NCBI GenBank assembly: GCA_963629305.1
Contig: CAVGIJ010000016.1
Location: 1 to 27,408 of the forward strand
Origin: UBA1227 sp963629305
Lineage (GTDB): Bacteria > Bacillota > Clostridia > Oscillospirales > Acutalibacteraceae
Length of the DNA: 27,408 bases
Reading direction: 5' to 3'
Made by a program: the position numbers and the translations under genes
Notes under the pieces: model-generated
What the model was told of the DNA's origin: nothing
Database searches by the model: none
Seen by the model: only the letters and a program-made list of their open reading frames with translations
Shown: positions 1 through 7,869 of the stretch, piece after piece
How positions within the stretch are numbered: position 1 is the stretch's first letter
How the letters are laid out: each line of letters begins with the position of its first letter

Positions 1-5
1 GTGTA

Positions 6-23
6 ACACTTTAGTAAAAGTGT
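6..23. repeat. Inverted repeat upstream of SDR gene
   Basis: Perfect 7-base inverted repeat ACACTTT / AAAGTGT around a 4-base centre AGTA, about 30 bases upstream of the -35 box of the SDR promoter. It could be an operator or the end of a terminator of a gene outside the window. The stem is AT-rich and has no following T-run, so a protein-binding site is the likelier reading, but nothing identifies the protein. Confidence 0.35.
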
Positions 24-52
24 AGAAATCATTCCGGCGTTCATTTTCCACA

Positions 53-81
53 TTGATTTACTTTTGGTAAACAACTAAAAT
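53..81 (+). promoter_or_regulatory. Sigma-A-type promoter for the SDR gene, with inverted repeat in spacer
   Basis: TTGATT (53-58), a 17-base spacer and TAAAAT (76-81), about 50 bases before the start codon. The spacer contains the inverted repeat TTTAC-N5-GTAAA (57-71), a position typical for a repressor operator. The promoter match is good; the operator is inference. Confidence 0.55.
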
Positions 82-132
82 GTAAGTGTTCAGTTTTTGG
101 AGAAAAAAATAAAGAAAAAGAGGTAATTCAAA

Positions 133-990
133 ATGAAGTACGCTTACATTACCGGCGCTGCCGGTGGACTTGCCGGCGCTTGTGTTGAAGAACTCAACAG
201 AAGAGGTGGCTGGACAATTTTTGCCGTTGATTACAACATGGACGGACTTAATGCTCTCGTAGAGAGAACATCTAAGGATGTTATTCCAATCCAGATTGAT
301 ATTTCAAATATGGAAAGTGTTGACGCAGCAACAGAGGAAGTTAAGAAGTACACTGATCATCTCGACGTTGTTGTAAATGCAGCCGGTATTCATACAATGG
401 CTTCTCTCGTTGAAGGCGATCCTGTTTCTATAATGGAAAGAATGATCAACATCAACGTACTCGGTATGATTCGTGTTAACAAATCCGTATTCCCACTCGT
501 TGACGCTTGCAAGGGACGTATCATTAACTTCTCTTCAGAGTGTGGTTGGGAGCAGCCACAGCCATTCAACTCACCGTATGCTATCACAAAGTATGCAGTT
601 GAGGCTTATACAATCGGTCTTCGTCGTGAACTTGCATTCCTTGATGACAAAGTTATCAAGATTCAGCCGGGCTCATTCAAGACAGGTATGCACGGTCAGG
701 CAGCAGCAGGCTATCACAAGCTTCTTGAGTCTACAGAGCACTATGCTCCCGTACTTAAGGTTCTTGCTCCTCTCATGGAGATAGCTCTTGCTCATCCTAA
801 CGACAAGAAGTATCTTGTTGAAACTGTTATGGAAGCTATTTACGCTGAGCATCCAAAGCAGAACTACAAGTGCAAGAACACATGGTATCTTGGCCTTATC
901 GATCCTATTCCGGGATGGATCATGGATCCGGCTTACAAGGTAGTTGTAGGTACAGGTTACAAGATCATGAAGTTCTTCGGCAAAGCTTAA
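133..990 (+). CDS. SDR family NAD(P)-dependent oxidoreductase
   Basis: A 285-residue short-chain dehydrogenase/reductase, expected to oxidise or reduce a carbonyl/alcohol substrate in the cytoplasm with NAD(H) or NADP(H). Seen in the sequence: an N-terminal Rossmann nucleotide-binding loop TGAAGGLAG (7-15), the NAAG motif (82-85; NNAG in most members), a Ser pair at 134-135, and the catalytic Tyr149-x3-Lys153. The last 70 or so residues form a C-terminal extension with hydrophobic stretches ending MKFFGKA, longer than in the classical 250-residue SDRs. The start is set by GAGGT at 121-125. It is a single-gene unit with its own promoter and terminator. Substrate cannot be told from sequence; the acyl carrier protein gene next door could hint at lipid metabolism, but it does not look like FabG. 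Confidence 0.9.
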   Translation: MKYAYITGAAGGLAGACVEELNRRGGWTIFAVDYNMDGLNALVERTSKDVIPIQIDISNMESVDAATEEVKKYTDHLDVVVNAAGIHTMASLVEGDPVSIMERMININVLGMIRVNKSVFPLVDACKGRIINFSSECGWEQPQPFNSPYAITKYAVEAYTIGLRRELAFLDDKVIKIQPGSFKTGMHGQAAAGYHKLLESTEHYAPVLKVLAPLMEIALAHPNDKKYLVETVMEAIYAEHPKQNYKCKNTWYLGLIDPIPGWIMDPAYKVVVGTGYKIMKFFGKA

Positions 991-1020
991 TCGTACTTAC
1001 AGTACATAAATTTTGTTTTA

Positions 1021-1055
1021 AATTCCCCGTGTTTTTCACGGGGGATTGCTATTTT
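1021..1055 (+). terminator. Intrinsic terminator after the SDR gene
   Basis: Hairpin with CCCCGTG (1025-1031) and CACGGGG (1037-1043) around a TTTTT loop, extendable to 11 pairs with flanking AATT/GATT. The T-run downstream is interrupted (ATTGCTATTTTA), so efficiency may be moderate. Confidence 0.75.
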
Positions 1056-1075
1056 ATGAACATTGATTTTTTGTA

Positions 1076-1104
1076 TTGACAAACGAAATGAAAATACATA
1101 ACAT
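1076..1104 (+). promoter_or_regulatory. Promoter for the acyl carrier protein gene
   Basis: Perfect -35 TTGACA (1076-1081), 17-base spacer, -10 TAACAT (1099-1104). It lies between the SDR terminator and the acpP start and would give a leader of about 70 bases. Confidence 0.6.
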
Positions 1105-1183
1105 ATAAGCATAATTATAATGATTTTGCCTGTACATACTTTAAACCGGTTATTACTTGCGGGCATTCGGGAGGATAATACAT

Positions 1184-1411
1184 ATGGTATTCGAGAAACT
1201 CAGAGCACTTATTGCCGAACAACTTGAGCTCGATGAAAGTGAAATTACAATGGAATCAGAACTTATAGATGATCTCGGCGCGGACAGCCTTGATGTTGTT
1301 GACCTTGTTATGTCAATTGAAGATGAGTTTGAGGTTGAAGTTCCTGATGAAGCTATCGAGAATATGAGAACTGTCGGTGACGCAGTTAAGTTTATTGAAG
1401 AAAATAAATAA
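1184..1411 (+). CDS. acpP: Acyl carrier protein
   Basis: A 75-residue acidic protein that carries growing acyl chains as thioesters on a 4'-phosphopantetheine arm in fatty-acid synthesis. The signature LGADSLDVVDLVMSIEDEF is present; the Ser of DSL is the pantetheine attachment site. Length and the high Glu/Asp content match the family. A reading frame extends upstream to a TTG at 1157, but the ATG at 1184 has GGGAGGAT just upstream and gives the standard N-terminus (MVFEKLRALIAEQL), so I chose it. It is isolated from other fab genes here and has its own promoter and terminator. An ACP for a specialised pathway cannot be excluded, but the sequence looks like the housekeeping type. Confidence 0.95.
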   Translation: MVFEKLRALIAEQLELDESEITMESELIDDLGADSLDVVDLVMSIEDEFEVEVPDEAIENMRTVGDAVKFIEENK

Positions 1412-1427
1412 TCACGGTTATTTTTAT

Positions 1428-1456
1428 GGCCCACGTGTTTGACGTGGGTCTTTTTA
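1428..1456 (+). terminator. Intrinsic terminator after acpP
   Basis: Stem CCCACGT (1430-1436) / ACGTGGG (1442-1448), extended outward by one G-T and one G-C pair, loop GTTTG, followed directly by TTTTTAT. A textbook terminator. Confidence 0.9.
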
Positions 1457-1516
1457 TGGTATATACTGTTTAAGATTTTTTACAATTTTATTTTACTGAA
1501 TAAGGGGAGAAAACAA

Positions 1517-2956
1517 ATGGCAGACCAGAAAAAGATGGTCAACGACATAACGGCTATGGATGTTGACTTTGCAAAATGGTATACCGACATATGTAAAAAG
1601 GCGGAACTCATTGAGTACACCAGCGTTAAAGGGTGTATGGTTATCCGTCCTTACGGTTATGCTATCTGGGAAAATATTCAAAAGGACCTTGATGAGAGAT
1701 TCAAGGCAACAGGACATGAAAATGTATGTATGCCCATGTTTATCCCCGAAAGTCTTCTTGAAAAGGAAAAGGATCATGTTGAGGGCTTTGCACCTGAAGT
1801 TGCCTGGGTAACACATGGAGGCTCCGAAAAGCTTGAAGAAAGACTTTGTGTAAGACCTACATCGGAAACACTTTTCTGTGAGCATTATGCCAACATTGTT
1901 CAGTCATACAGAGATCTTCCGAAACTTTATAATCAATGGGTTTCCGTTGTACGTTGGGAAAAAACCACGAGACCGTTCCTTCGCTCGCGTGAATTCCTTT
2001 GGCAGGAGGGACACACCATACATGCAACTGCGCAGGAAGCTATAGAAGAGACAGAGAGAATGCTCAATGTGTATGCGGATTTTTGCGAAAAGGATCTTGC
2101 TATTCCCGTTGTAAAAGGTAAAAAGACCGAAAGTGATAAATTTGCCGGAGCTGTTTCAACTTATGCGATTGAGGCTCTTATGCACGACGGTAAGGCTTTG
2201 CAGGCGGGTACATCGCATTACTTCGGTGACGGATTTGCCAAGGCATTCGGCATCCAGTTCCAGAGTAAGGAAAACAAACTTGAATATCCGCACCAGACAT
2301 CGTGGGGTATGACCACTCGTATGATCGGTGCTATCATAATGACACACGGAGACGACAACGGACTTGTACTTCCGCCGGCTGTCGCACCTATTCAGGCGAT
2401 TATCATTCCGGTTGCACAGCATAAGCCGGGTGTGCTCGATAAGGCAGAGGAACTTCGCGCAGAACTTGCAAAGCAGTTCCGTGTAAAGGTTGACGACTCC
2501 GAAAACAGCCCGGGTTGGAAGTTTGCAGAGTACGAGATGAAGGGCGTTCCTCTCCGTATTGAGATAGGTCCGCGTGATATTGAAGCAAACCAGTGTGTTG
2601 TCGTAACACGACACAACAGAGAAAAGACTGTTGTATCTCTTGATAACCTTGCAGAGACTGTCGCACAAAAACTCAAAGAGGTTCGTGACGGACTTTGGGA
2701 GAAGGCTCTCGCAAACCGTGAGAGAAGGACATACGACTGCAAAACTATGGACGAGATAATCGATGTTCTTCAGAAAAACGGCGATGGATTTGTCAGAGCA
2801 ATGTGGTGCGGTGATGAGGCATGCGAGGATGAGGTTAAGGAAAAGACCGGCGTCGGCACACGTTGTATCCCGTTTGAGCAGGAACAGATTTCCGATAAGT
2901 GCGTTTGTTGCGGCAAGACTGCAAAACACATGGTTTACTGGGCAAAGGCTTATTGA
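1517..2956 (+). CDS. proS: Prolyl-tRNA synthetase, archaeal/eukaryotic-like type
   Basis: A 479-residue class II aminoacyl-tRNA synthetase that attaches proline to tRNA-Pro. It is the short form without the bacterial editing insertion domain: class II catalytic core with RPTSE (113-117) and the motif 2 region RWEKTTRPFLRSREF (146-160), an anticodon-binding domain from about residue 280, and a C-terminal zinc domain with Cys431, Cys436, Cys462 and Cys465. The chain ends in Tyr, as in the Thermus/archaeal type, where the terminal carboxylate reaches the active site. The frame is open upstream to 1439, but GGGGAGA before the ATG at 1517 and the family N-terminus fix the start. There is no T-box leader: only about 60 bases separate the start from the acpP terminator. 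I see no clear terminator after it. Confidence 0.96.
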   Translation: MADQKKMVNDITAMDVDFAKWYTDICKKAELIEYTSVKGCMVIRPYGYAIWENIQKDLDERFKATGHENVCMPMFIPESLLEKEKDHVEGFAPEVAWVTHGGSEKLEERLCVRPTSETLFCEHYANIVQSYRDLPKLYNQWVSVVRWEKTTRPFLRSREFLWQEGHTIHATAQEAIEETERMLNVYADFCEKDLAIPVVKGKKTESDKFAGAVSTYAIEALMHDGKALQAGTSHYFGDGFAKAFGIQFQSKENKLEYPHQTSWGMTTRMIGAIIMTHGDDNGLVLPPAVAPIQAIIIPVAQHKPGVLDKAEELRAELAKQFRVKVDDSENSPGWKFAEYEMKGVPLRIEIGPRDIEANQCVVVTRHNREKTVVSLDNLAETVAQKLKEVRDGLWEKALANRERRTYDCKTMDEIIDVLQKNGDGFVRAMWCGDEACEDEVKEKTGVGTRCIPFEQEQISDKCVCCGKTAKHMVYWAKAY

Positions 2957-3004
2957 TTGTCCACATGTTGAAAATTGAATAAATGCAAAATTTTATAAAA
3001 ATGC

Positions 3005-3033
3005 TTGCATATAATAAGTATAAGTGTTAGAAT
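3005..3033 (+). promoter_or_regulatory. Promoter of the rimP-nusA-infB operon
   Basis: TTGCAT (3005-3010), 17-base spacer, TAGAAT (3028-3033). Transcription would start near 3040 and give a leader of about 75 bases that contains the 3063-3088 hairpin. A second TATAAT at 3010-3015 lacks a good -35 box. Confidence 0.7.
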
Positions 3034-3062
3034 GCTTAACGTAAGTTATATTTGTAGTAATG

Positions 3063-3095
3063 GAGAGTGGCTCGAGCGAGCCGCTCTCTTTAACT
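3063..3095 (+). promoter_or_regulatory. Leader hairpin, possible NusA-responsive attenuator
   Basis: Strong GC-rich hairpin: an 11-base stem with one G-T pair (3063-3073 with 3078-3088), loop GAGC, followed by TTTAACTT. It sits between the promoter and the rimP ribosome binding site, so it is inside the operon's own leader. The weak, broken T-run resembles NusA-dependent intrinsic terminators. In Bacillus subtilis the nusA operon is known to be autoregulated by such a leader terminator; applying that here is inference. Confidence 0.6.
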
Positions 3096-3113
3096 TGTAA
3101 GGAGGTTTTTCAC

Positions 3114-3596
3114 ATGGCCGGAAAAGGCGGAAGCGTTGTGAATGCGGTGTGGGAAATTGCTGAACCCATTTCAAAGTCTTTGGGTGTTGAACTCTGGGAT
3201 ATACGCTTTGAAAAAGAGGGCGCAGACTACTATCTCCGTATTTTCATAGACAAGGAAGGCGGAGTAAGTATTGATGATTGTGTGGACATGAGTCATGCAA
3301 TAGATGAGCCGCTTGACAGGGCAGATCCCATATCAACCGGCTACTGTCTTGAAGTTTCCTCACCCGGTGCAGAAAGAGCACTTACGAGGGATGAACACTT
3401 CAAAAAATATGTAGGCGCGAAGGTTTTGGTGAAGTTCATACGTCCGGTTGACGGAACACGTCAGTACAAGGGTGTTCTTAAGGACTATGACAAAGGGAAC
3501 ATAACATTTGAAAGCGATGACGGCAAAGAAATTGTTTTCAACAAAAAAGAAGCCTCGTATGTAAAGCTTGATGATTTTGAAGATTTCTGCAAATAA
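3114..3596 (+). CDS. rimP: Ribosome maturation factor RimP
   Basis: A 160-residue protein needed for maturation of the 30S subunit; it acts in the cytoplasm on pre-30S particles. It has the family's two-domain layout: an N-terminal alpha/beta domain with WDIRFEKEGADYYLRIFID and the conserved LEVSSPGAERAL block near residue 84, followed by an SH3-like C-terminal domain (about 95-155). AAGGAGG at 3099-3105 fixes the ATG at 3114. An in-frame ATG at 3060 would translate the leader hairpin and has no ribosome binding site. First gene of a nine-gene operon; nusA follows after a short gap. Confidence 0.94.
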   Translation: MAGKGGSVVNAVWEIAEPISKSLGVELWDIRFEKEGADYYLRIFIDKEGGVSIDDCVDMSHAIDEPLDRADPISTGYCLEVSSPGAERALTRDEHFKKYVGAKVLVKFIRPVDGTRQYKGVLKDYDKGNITFESDDGKEIVFNKKEASYVKLDDFEDFCK

Positions 3597-3635
3597 AAAC
3601 AGATTTGTAAATAAGCCGAAAGGATGAAACATAAA

Positions 3636-4694
3636 ATGAATGAAGAATTTTTTGCTGCTGTCCAGATGATGGCAAAGGAAAAGGGTATACCGGCAGAATT
3701 TCTCTTTGAGAAGATTTCAACAGCACTTGTTGTTGCCGTAAAGAGAATGTACGGCGGAAAGGATATCGTTTTCTGTGATATCAATCCGGATGAGATGGCG
3801 CTTAACCTCTATCTCCGAAAAAATGTCGTTGAAGAAATTTCAGACCCGGATGCCGACATACTTGTTGAGGCTGCTCATCAGTATAAGAGCAACGCAAAGC
3901 CGGGAGACATAATTGAAATTCCGATAGACACAAAGGATCTCGGACGTGTCGTTGCACAGACTGCAAAACACGTTATCCGTCAGGGCGTAAGGGATGCAGA
4001 ACGTGGGCAGACCATGCAGGAATTCCAAAGCCACAATCAGGAAATTGTTACTGCCAAGGTTTCAAATGTCGATCCTAAGACCGGCAATGCAACTCTTGAG
4101 ATAGGCAGAGCTGAAGCTCTTCTTCCTCATTCAGAACAGATTCCCGGCGAAGTACTTCACGACGGAGATCTCATAAAGGTATACATCGTAGATGTACGTG
4201 AGACCGAAAAAGGACCAAAGGCAATGATTTCACGTACCCACCCGGGCCTTGTACGCAGGCTCTTTGAAACGGAAGTTCCTGAAATTTCAGACGGCACGGT
4301 TGAAATAAAAGAGGTATCAAGGGAAGCAGGTTCACGTACAAAGATAGCTGTTTACAGCGCCGATGAAAACATTGACGCAGTAGGCGCGTGCATTGGACCG
4401 CGCGGCGCACGTGTGGGAAAGGTTGTTGACCTTCTCTGCGGTGAGAAAATTGATATTGTTCCTTACAGTGACGATCCTGCACTCTTTATAGGTGCCGCAC
4501 TTGCACCGGCAGACGTTATTCGTGTAGATATCCTCTCTGAGGAGGAAAAATCATGCAAGGTTATTGTTCCTGACACACAGCTGTCACTCGCTATAGGCAA
4601 TAAGGGTCAGAATGCAAGACTTGCCGCAAAACTCACGGGCTGGAAGATAGACATAAACCCCGAAAGCGGATTCTACGAGTCCCCTGAAGAATAA
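3636..4694 (+). CDS. nusA: Transcription termination/antitermination factor NusA
   Basis: A 352-residue NusA of the short Firmicutes kind, without the C-terminal acidic repeats of Escherichia coli NusA. It binds RNA polymerase near the RNA exit channel and modulates pausing, termination and antitermination. Domains in order: N-terminal polymerase-binding domain (1 to about 125), S1 (about 135-200), KH1 with GPRGARVGKVVDLL, and KH2 with AIGNKGQNARLAAKLTGWKI near the C-terminus. An ATG at 3624 is also possible, but the purine site AAAGGA would then touch the start codon; the ATG at 3636 gives better spacing and the N-terminus seen in relatives (MNEEFFAAVQMMAKEKGI). Likely feeds back on its own operon through the leader hairpin at 3063. 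Confidence 0.95.
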   Translation: MNEEFFAAVQMMAKEKGIPAEFLFEKISTALVVAVKRMYGGKDIVFCDINPDEMALNLYLRKNVVEEISDPDADILVEAAHQYKSNAKPGDIIEIPIDTKDLGRVVAQTAKHVIRQGVRDAERGQTMQEFQSHNQEIVTAKVSNVDPKTGNATLEIGRAEALLPHSEQIPGEVLHDGDLIKVYIVDVRETEKGPKAMISRTHPGLVRRLFETEVPEISDGTVEIKEVSREAGSRTKIAVYSADENIDAVGACIGPRGARVGKVVDLLCGEKIDIVPYSDDPALFIGAALAPADVIRVDILSEEEKSCKVIVPDTQLSLAIGNKGQNARLAAKLTGWKIDINPESGFYESPEE

Positions 4695-4734
4695 ACATTA
4701 TTTATCCGAATCTGGTGTGAAAGTGGTGAATCTG

Positions 4735-5004
4735 ATGCCGAAGAAAATACCGCTTAGGCGTTGCCTCGGTTGTATGGAAATGAAACCGAAAAATGAACTT
4801 GTCAGAGTTGTGAGAGATAAGGACGGAAATATATCTCTTGACCTTGTCGGTAAGGCTCCCGGAAGAGGGGCATATATATGTAAAAATACCGATTGTTTCA
4901 ATAAGGCAAGAAAGGCAAAACGTTTTGAACGCGAATTCTCCATGAAAATTCCGGATGAAATCTACGGTACAATGGAGGCTGAGCTAAAAAAAGATGAAGA
5001 ATAA
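4735..5004 (+). CDS. rnpM: YlxR/DUF448 family RNA-binding protein
   Basis: An 89-residue basic protein of the YlxR (DUF448) family, found almost always between nusA and infB. The hallmarks are the N-terminal PLRRCLGCMEMKPKNELVRV block and the GRGAY turn followed by a Cys-containing segment. The Bacillus homologue has been reported to bind and modulate RNase P (name RnpM); I infer the same role here. Four Cys residues (RRCLGC and YICKNTDC) could form a zinc site. The start is uncertain: the ATG at 4735 follows GTGGTG, while a GTG at 4717 would add six residues. The 3' end overlaps the next gene by 11 bases, suggesting coupled translation. Confidence 0.88.
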   Translation: MPKKIPLRRCLGCMEMKPKNELVRVVRDKDGNISLDLVGKAPGRGAYICKNTDCFNKARKAKRFEREFSMKIPDEIYGTMEAELKKDEE

Positions 5005-5335
5005 ATTTTTGTCAATGCTCGGTCTTTCACGAAGAGCAGGAAAACTTTCGTCCGGACATGATGCCGCATTTGACGCCATCTCAAAAAACAAGGCAAAAGT
5101 TTGTTTTCTGACTGAGGATGCATCGCAGAGGCTTAAAGCTGAATTTGACAGAACATGTAATTTTGAAAAAAGAAATATCCCGTGCTATGAAATTCCGTTT
5201 GTAAAAGAAGAACTGAGTCTTGCACTCGGAATACGGGCTGCGGTGCTGACTGTAAATGACAGTGGCTTTGCATCAGAACTTATCACGCTAATGAATACGA
5301 TCAATAGTGGAAAATCCAAGGAGGACAACATTTAA
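4994..5335 (+). CDS. L7Ae-family ribosomal/K-turn-binding protein (YlxQ-like)
   Basis: A 113-residue L7Ae/L30e/S12e/Gadd45-fold protein. The opening FLSMLGLSRRAGKLSSGHDA and the later CFLTEDASQRLK segment match the YlxQ/RplGA family, which binds kink-turn RNA. Its exact role in bacteria is not settled; its constant place between ylxR and infB suggests ribosome or RNase P-related work. It overlaps ylxR by 11 bases, and its stop codon overlaps the infB start (TAATG). The C-terminus is about 10-15 residues longer than the compact fold needs. Confidence 0.88.
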   Translation: MKNKFLSMLGLSRRAGKLSSGHDAAFDAISKNKAKVCFLTEDASQRLKAEFDRTCNFEKRNIPCYEIPFVKEELSLALGIRAAVLTVNDSGFASELITLMNTINSGKSKEDNI

Positions 5336-7866
5336 TGGAAATAAAATACAGAGTACATGAAGTCGCTAAAGACTTTGATATGCCAAGTAAAGATGTTGTA
5401 GATTTACTTGCCAAATATTATGATGACCCGAAAAAACATATGACGGCTCTTACAAATGATGAGCTCAATATTGTGTTTGAGCATTTTACGCAGACTAATT
5501 CCGTTGACAATTTTAATGAATATTTTGCTATGGCTCAGGAGACACCTAAGAAGCCGGAAAAAGTTGCTGCGGAAAAAGACACAAAGCATGACATTAAAGA
5601 AAAGCCGACACAGAAGACTGCCGATGAACAGTCGACACAGCAGGCAAATGTCGGCAAGAATCAGGAGCAGAAGAAGCAGGAGCCTTCACAAAAACAGGCT
5701 CAGCAAAGCGCACAGGCAAAACCCCAGCAAAAGAGCGCTCCCGAAAAGCCTCAGACAAAGTCCCAACCGTCAAAGGACGTAAAAGCGGCTCTTGATAAGA
5801 ACGCAAAGAGCAATATGCATCCTTTCAAAAAGAGAGAGGATAAGGACGAGAACAGACCGATGCAGGCGAGGACAAAGGGTGAGGTAAGAACTGTTGATAC
5901 CCGTTCTCAAAATGTTGATCTCGAAAAGTACAATGAAAAGTACGAGAGACTTTCAACACAGCAGAACAACAGCAGAACCGACCGTATGAATTTCGGCAAG
6001 CAGAAGCTTAATCAGAAGTCAAAGCAGTACAGAAAACAGCAAGGTATGCGTTCAAAGAAACACGAGTCAGAGGCAGACAGGCTCAAGAGAATCGCCGCCG
6101 AGCGTGCAAAGAAGCAGATTACCATAACTGTACCGGAAGAGATTACCGTCGGCGGACTTGCAGAACTTCTCCACATGACTGCGGCAGAGGTTATAAAGAA
6201 ACTTTTTGCACTCGGTCAGATGGCAAGCGTAAACGAAGTAATAGACTTTGAAACTGCTGAAATTGTTGCAACCGAGCTCGGTGCAAAGGTTGAAAAAGAA
6301 GTTGTTATCACAATCGAGGACAGAATTATTGATGACACGGAGGATGACGAGGCAAGTCTTCTTCCGCGTGATCCGGTTGTGTGCGTTATGGGTCACGTTG
6401 ACCACGGTAAAACATCAATTCTTGACGCAATCCGTCATACTGCGGTTACGGATACAGAGGCCGGCGGTATAACACAGGCAATAGGTGCGTACAGAACTGA
6501 GATAAACGGTAAAAAGATTACATTCCTTGATACTCCGGGCCATGCCGCATTCACAAGCATGCGTGCCCGCGGCGCAATGGCTACGGATATTGCAATCCTT
6601 GTTGTTGCTGCTGATGACGGTATCATGCCACAGACAATAGAGGCTATAAATCATGCACGTGCTGCGGATATCCCGATCGTTGTTGCGATAAACAAGATGG
6701 ATAAGCCGGGTGCAACGGTTGAAAAAATCATGCAGCAGCTCACAGAGCACGAAATTGTACCGGAAGAGTGGGGCGGCGAGACAATTTGCGTACCTGTTTC
6801 GGCAAAGACAGGTATGAACCTTGATAAGCTCCTTGAGTCGGTATTGCTTGTAGCTGAAATGCTTGAACTCAAAGCAAATCCGAACCGTGCCGCAAAGGGC
6901 TCCGTTATTGAAGCAAGACTTGATAAGGGCCGCGGTCCTATCGCAACACTTCTTGTCCAAAACGGTACCCTTCACACAGGAGACATAATTGTTGCCGGTA
7001 CAGCAGTTGGTCGTGTAAGAGTTATGACCAACGAAAACGGAAAGCAGCTTCATGAGGCGGGACCGTCTATACCTGTTGAGATAACAGGTCTTCAGGAGGC
7101 TCCGCAGGCAGGCGATACATTTGATGCGGTTTCAGATGAAAGACTTGCACGTGAACTTGTTGAACAGCGTAAAGCCGCAATCAAGGAAGAACAGTTCAAC
7201 TCCATGTCAAAGGTTACTCTTGATAACCTCTTTGCAAGTCTTAAAGAGGGCGAACTCAAGGAGCTTAACATAATCGTAAAAGCAGATGTACAGGGATCGG
7301 TTGAGGCTGTACGTCAGAGTCTCGAAAAACTCTCAAATGATGAGGTTCGTGTACGTGTAATTCACGGTGCGGTAGGCGGAATTGTTGACTCGGATGTTAT
7401 GCTTGCCAATGCATCCAATGCGATAATCGTAGGCTTCAATGTACGTCCTGACGCCGCAGCTGCTGCCAATGCAGAACGTGACGGTGTCGACATCCGTTGC
7501 TACAGAATCATCTACGACTGTATTGAGGAGATTGAATCTGCCATCAAGGGTATGCTCGCACCGAAATTCAGAGATGTTGAGCTCGGACGTGCCGAAGTGC
7601 GTAACGTTCTCAAGATTTCAAGCGTCGGCAATATTGCAGGTTCTTACGTACTTGACGGTAAGATCGCGCGCAATGCAAAAATCCGTGTTGTACGTGACGG
7701 TATCATAATCGCTGAGGACGAAATTGCTTCACTCCGTCGTTTCAAGGACGATGTAAAAGAGGTGGCTTCCGGATACGAATGCGGTATCGGACTTACCAAA
7801 TTCAACGATATCAAGGAAGGCGATATATTTGAGGCCTTCATTACTGAAGAATACAGAGAGGATTAA
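5335..7866 (+). CDS. infB: Translation initiation factor IF-2
   Basis: An 843-residue GTPase that brings fMet-tRNA to the 30S start site and promotes 50S joining. An N-terminal IF2N domain (1 to about 55) is followed by a long low-complexity linker rich in Gln, Lys, Glu and Pro (about 70-250). A second IF2N-like domain then leads to the GTPase core: P-loop GHVDHGKT (353-360), DTPGH (399-403), NKMD (453-456) and SAK (489-491). Domains II-IV follow, including the conserved KADVQGSVEA segment and a C-terminal beta-barrel that binds fMet-tRNA. GGAGGA precedes the ATG, which overlaps the upstream stop. Length is normal for the long-linker type. A shorter isoform from an internal start in the linker is possible, but I see no decisive ribosome binding site. 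Confidence 0.97.
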   Translation: MEIKYRVHEVAKDFDMPSKDVVDLLAKYYDDPKKHMTALTNDELNIVFEHFTQTNSVDNFNEYFAMAQETPKKPEKVAAEKDTKHDIKEKPTQKTADEQSTQQANVGKNQEQKKQEPSQKQAQQSAQAKPQQKSAPEKPQTKSQPSKDVKAALDKNAKSNMHPFKKREDKDENRPMQARTKGEVRTVDTRSQNVDLEKYNEKYERLSTQQNNSRTDRMNFGKQKLNQKSKQYRKQQGMRSKKHESEADRLKRIAAERAKKQITITVPEEITVGGLAELLHMTAAEVIKKLFALGQMASVNEVIDFETAEIVATELGAKVEKEVVITIEDRIIDDTEDDEASLLPRDPVVCVMGHVDHGKTSILDAIRHTAVTDTEAGGITQAIGAYRTEINGKKITFLDTPGHAAFTSMRARGAMATDIAILVVAADDGIMPQTIEAINHARAADIPIVVAINKMDKPGATVEKIMQQLTEHEIVPEEWGGETICVPVSAKTGMNLDKLLESVLLVAEMLELKANPNRAAKGSVIEARLDKGRGPIATLLVQNGTLHTGDIIVAGTAVGRVRVMTNENGKQLHEAGPSIPVEITGLQEAPQAGDTFDAVSDERLARELVEQRKAAIKEEQFNSMSKVTLDNLFASLKEGELKELNIIVKADVQGSVEAVRQSLEKLSNDEVRVRVIHGAVGGIVDSDVMLANASNAIIVGFNVRPDAAAAANAERDGVDIRCYRIIYDCIEEIESAIKGMLAPKFRDVELGRAEVRNVLKISSVGNIAGSYVLDGKIARNAKIRVVRDGIIIAEDEIASLRRFKDDVKEVASGYECGIGLTKFNDIKEGDIFEAFITEEYRED

Positions 7867-7869
7867 AAA

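Noticed and set aside
1457..1516. T-box riboswitch before proS
   Set aside because: Only about 60 bases are available after the acpP terminator and no T-box core or antiterminator is visible.
2156..2929. Long antisense frame (257 codons) inside proS
   Set aside because: Shadow of a highly conserved gene; no ribosome binding site, Cys-rich nonsense composition.
3060..3113. Upstream in-frame ATG for rimP at 3060
   Set aside because: It would translate the leader hairpin, has no ribosome binding site, and the ATG at 3114 has AAGGAGG and the family N-terminus.
5545..6085. Low-complexity Gln/Lys/Glu-rich segment as a sign of a frameshift in infB
   Set aside because: The frame is continuous, and such linkers between the N-terminal and GTPase domains are normal in IF2.
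6415..7053. Antisense frame (212 codons) inside infB
   Set aside because: Lies opposite the IF2 GTPase domain; composition is that of an antisense reading of conserved codons.
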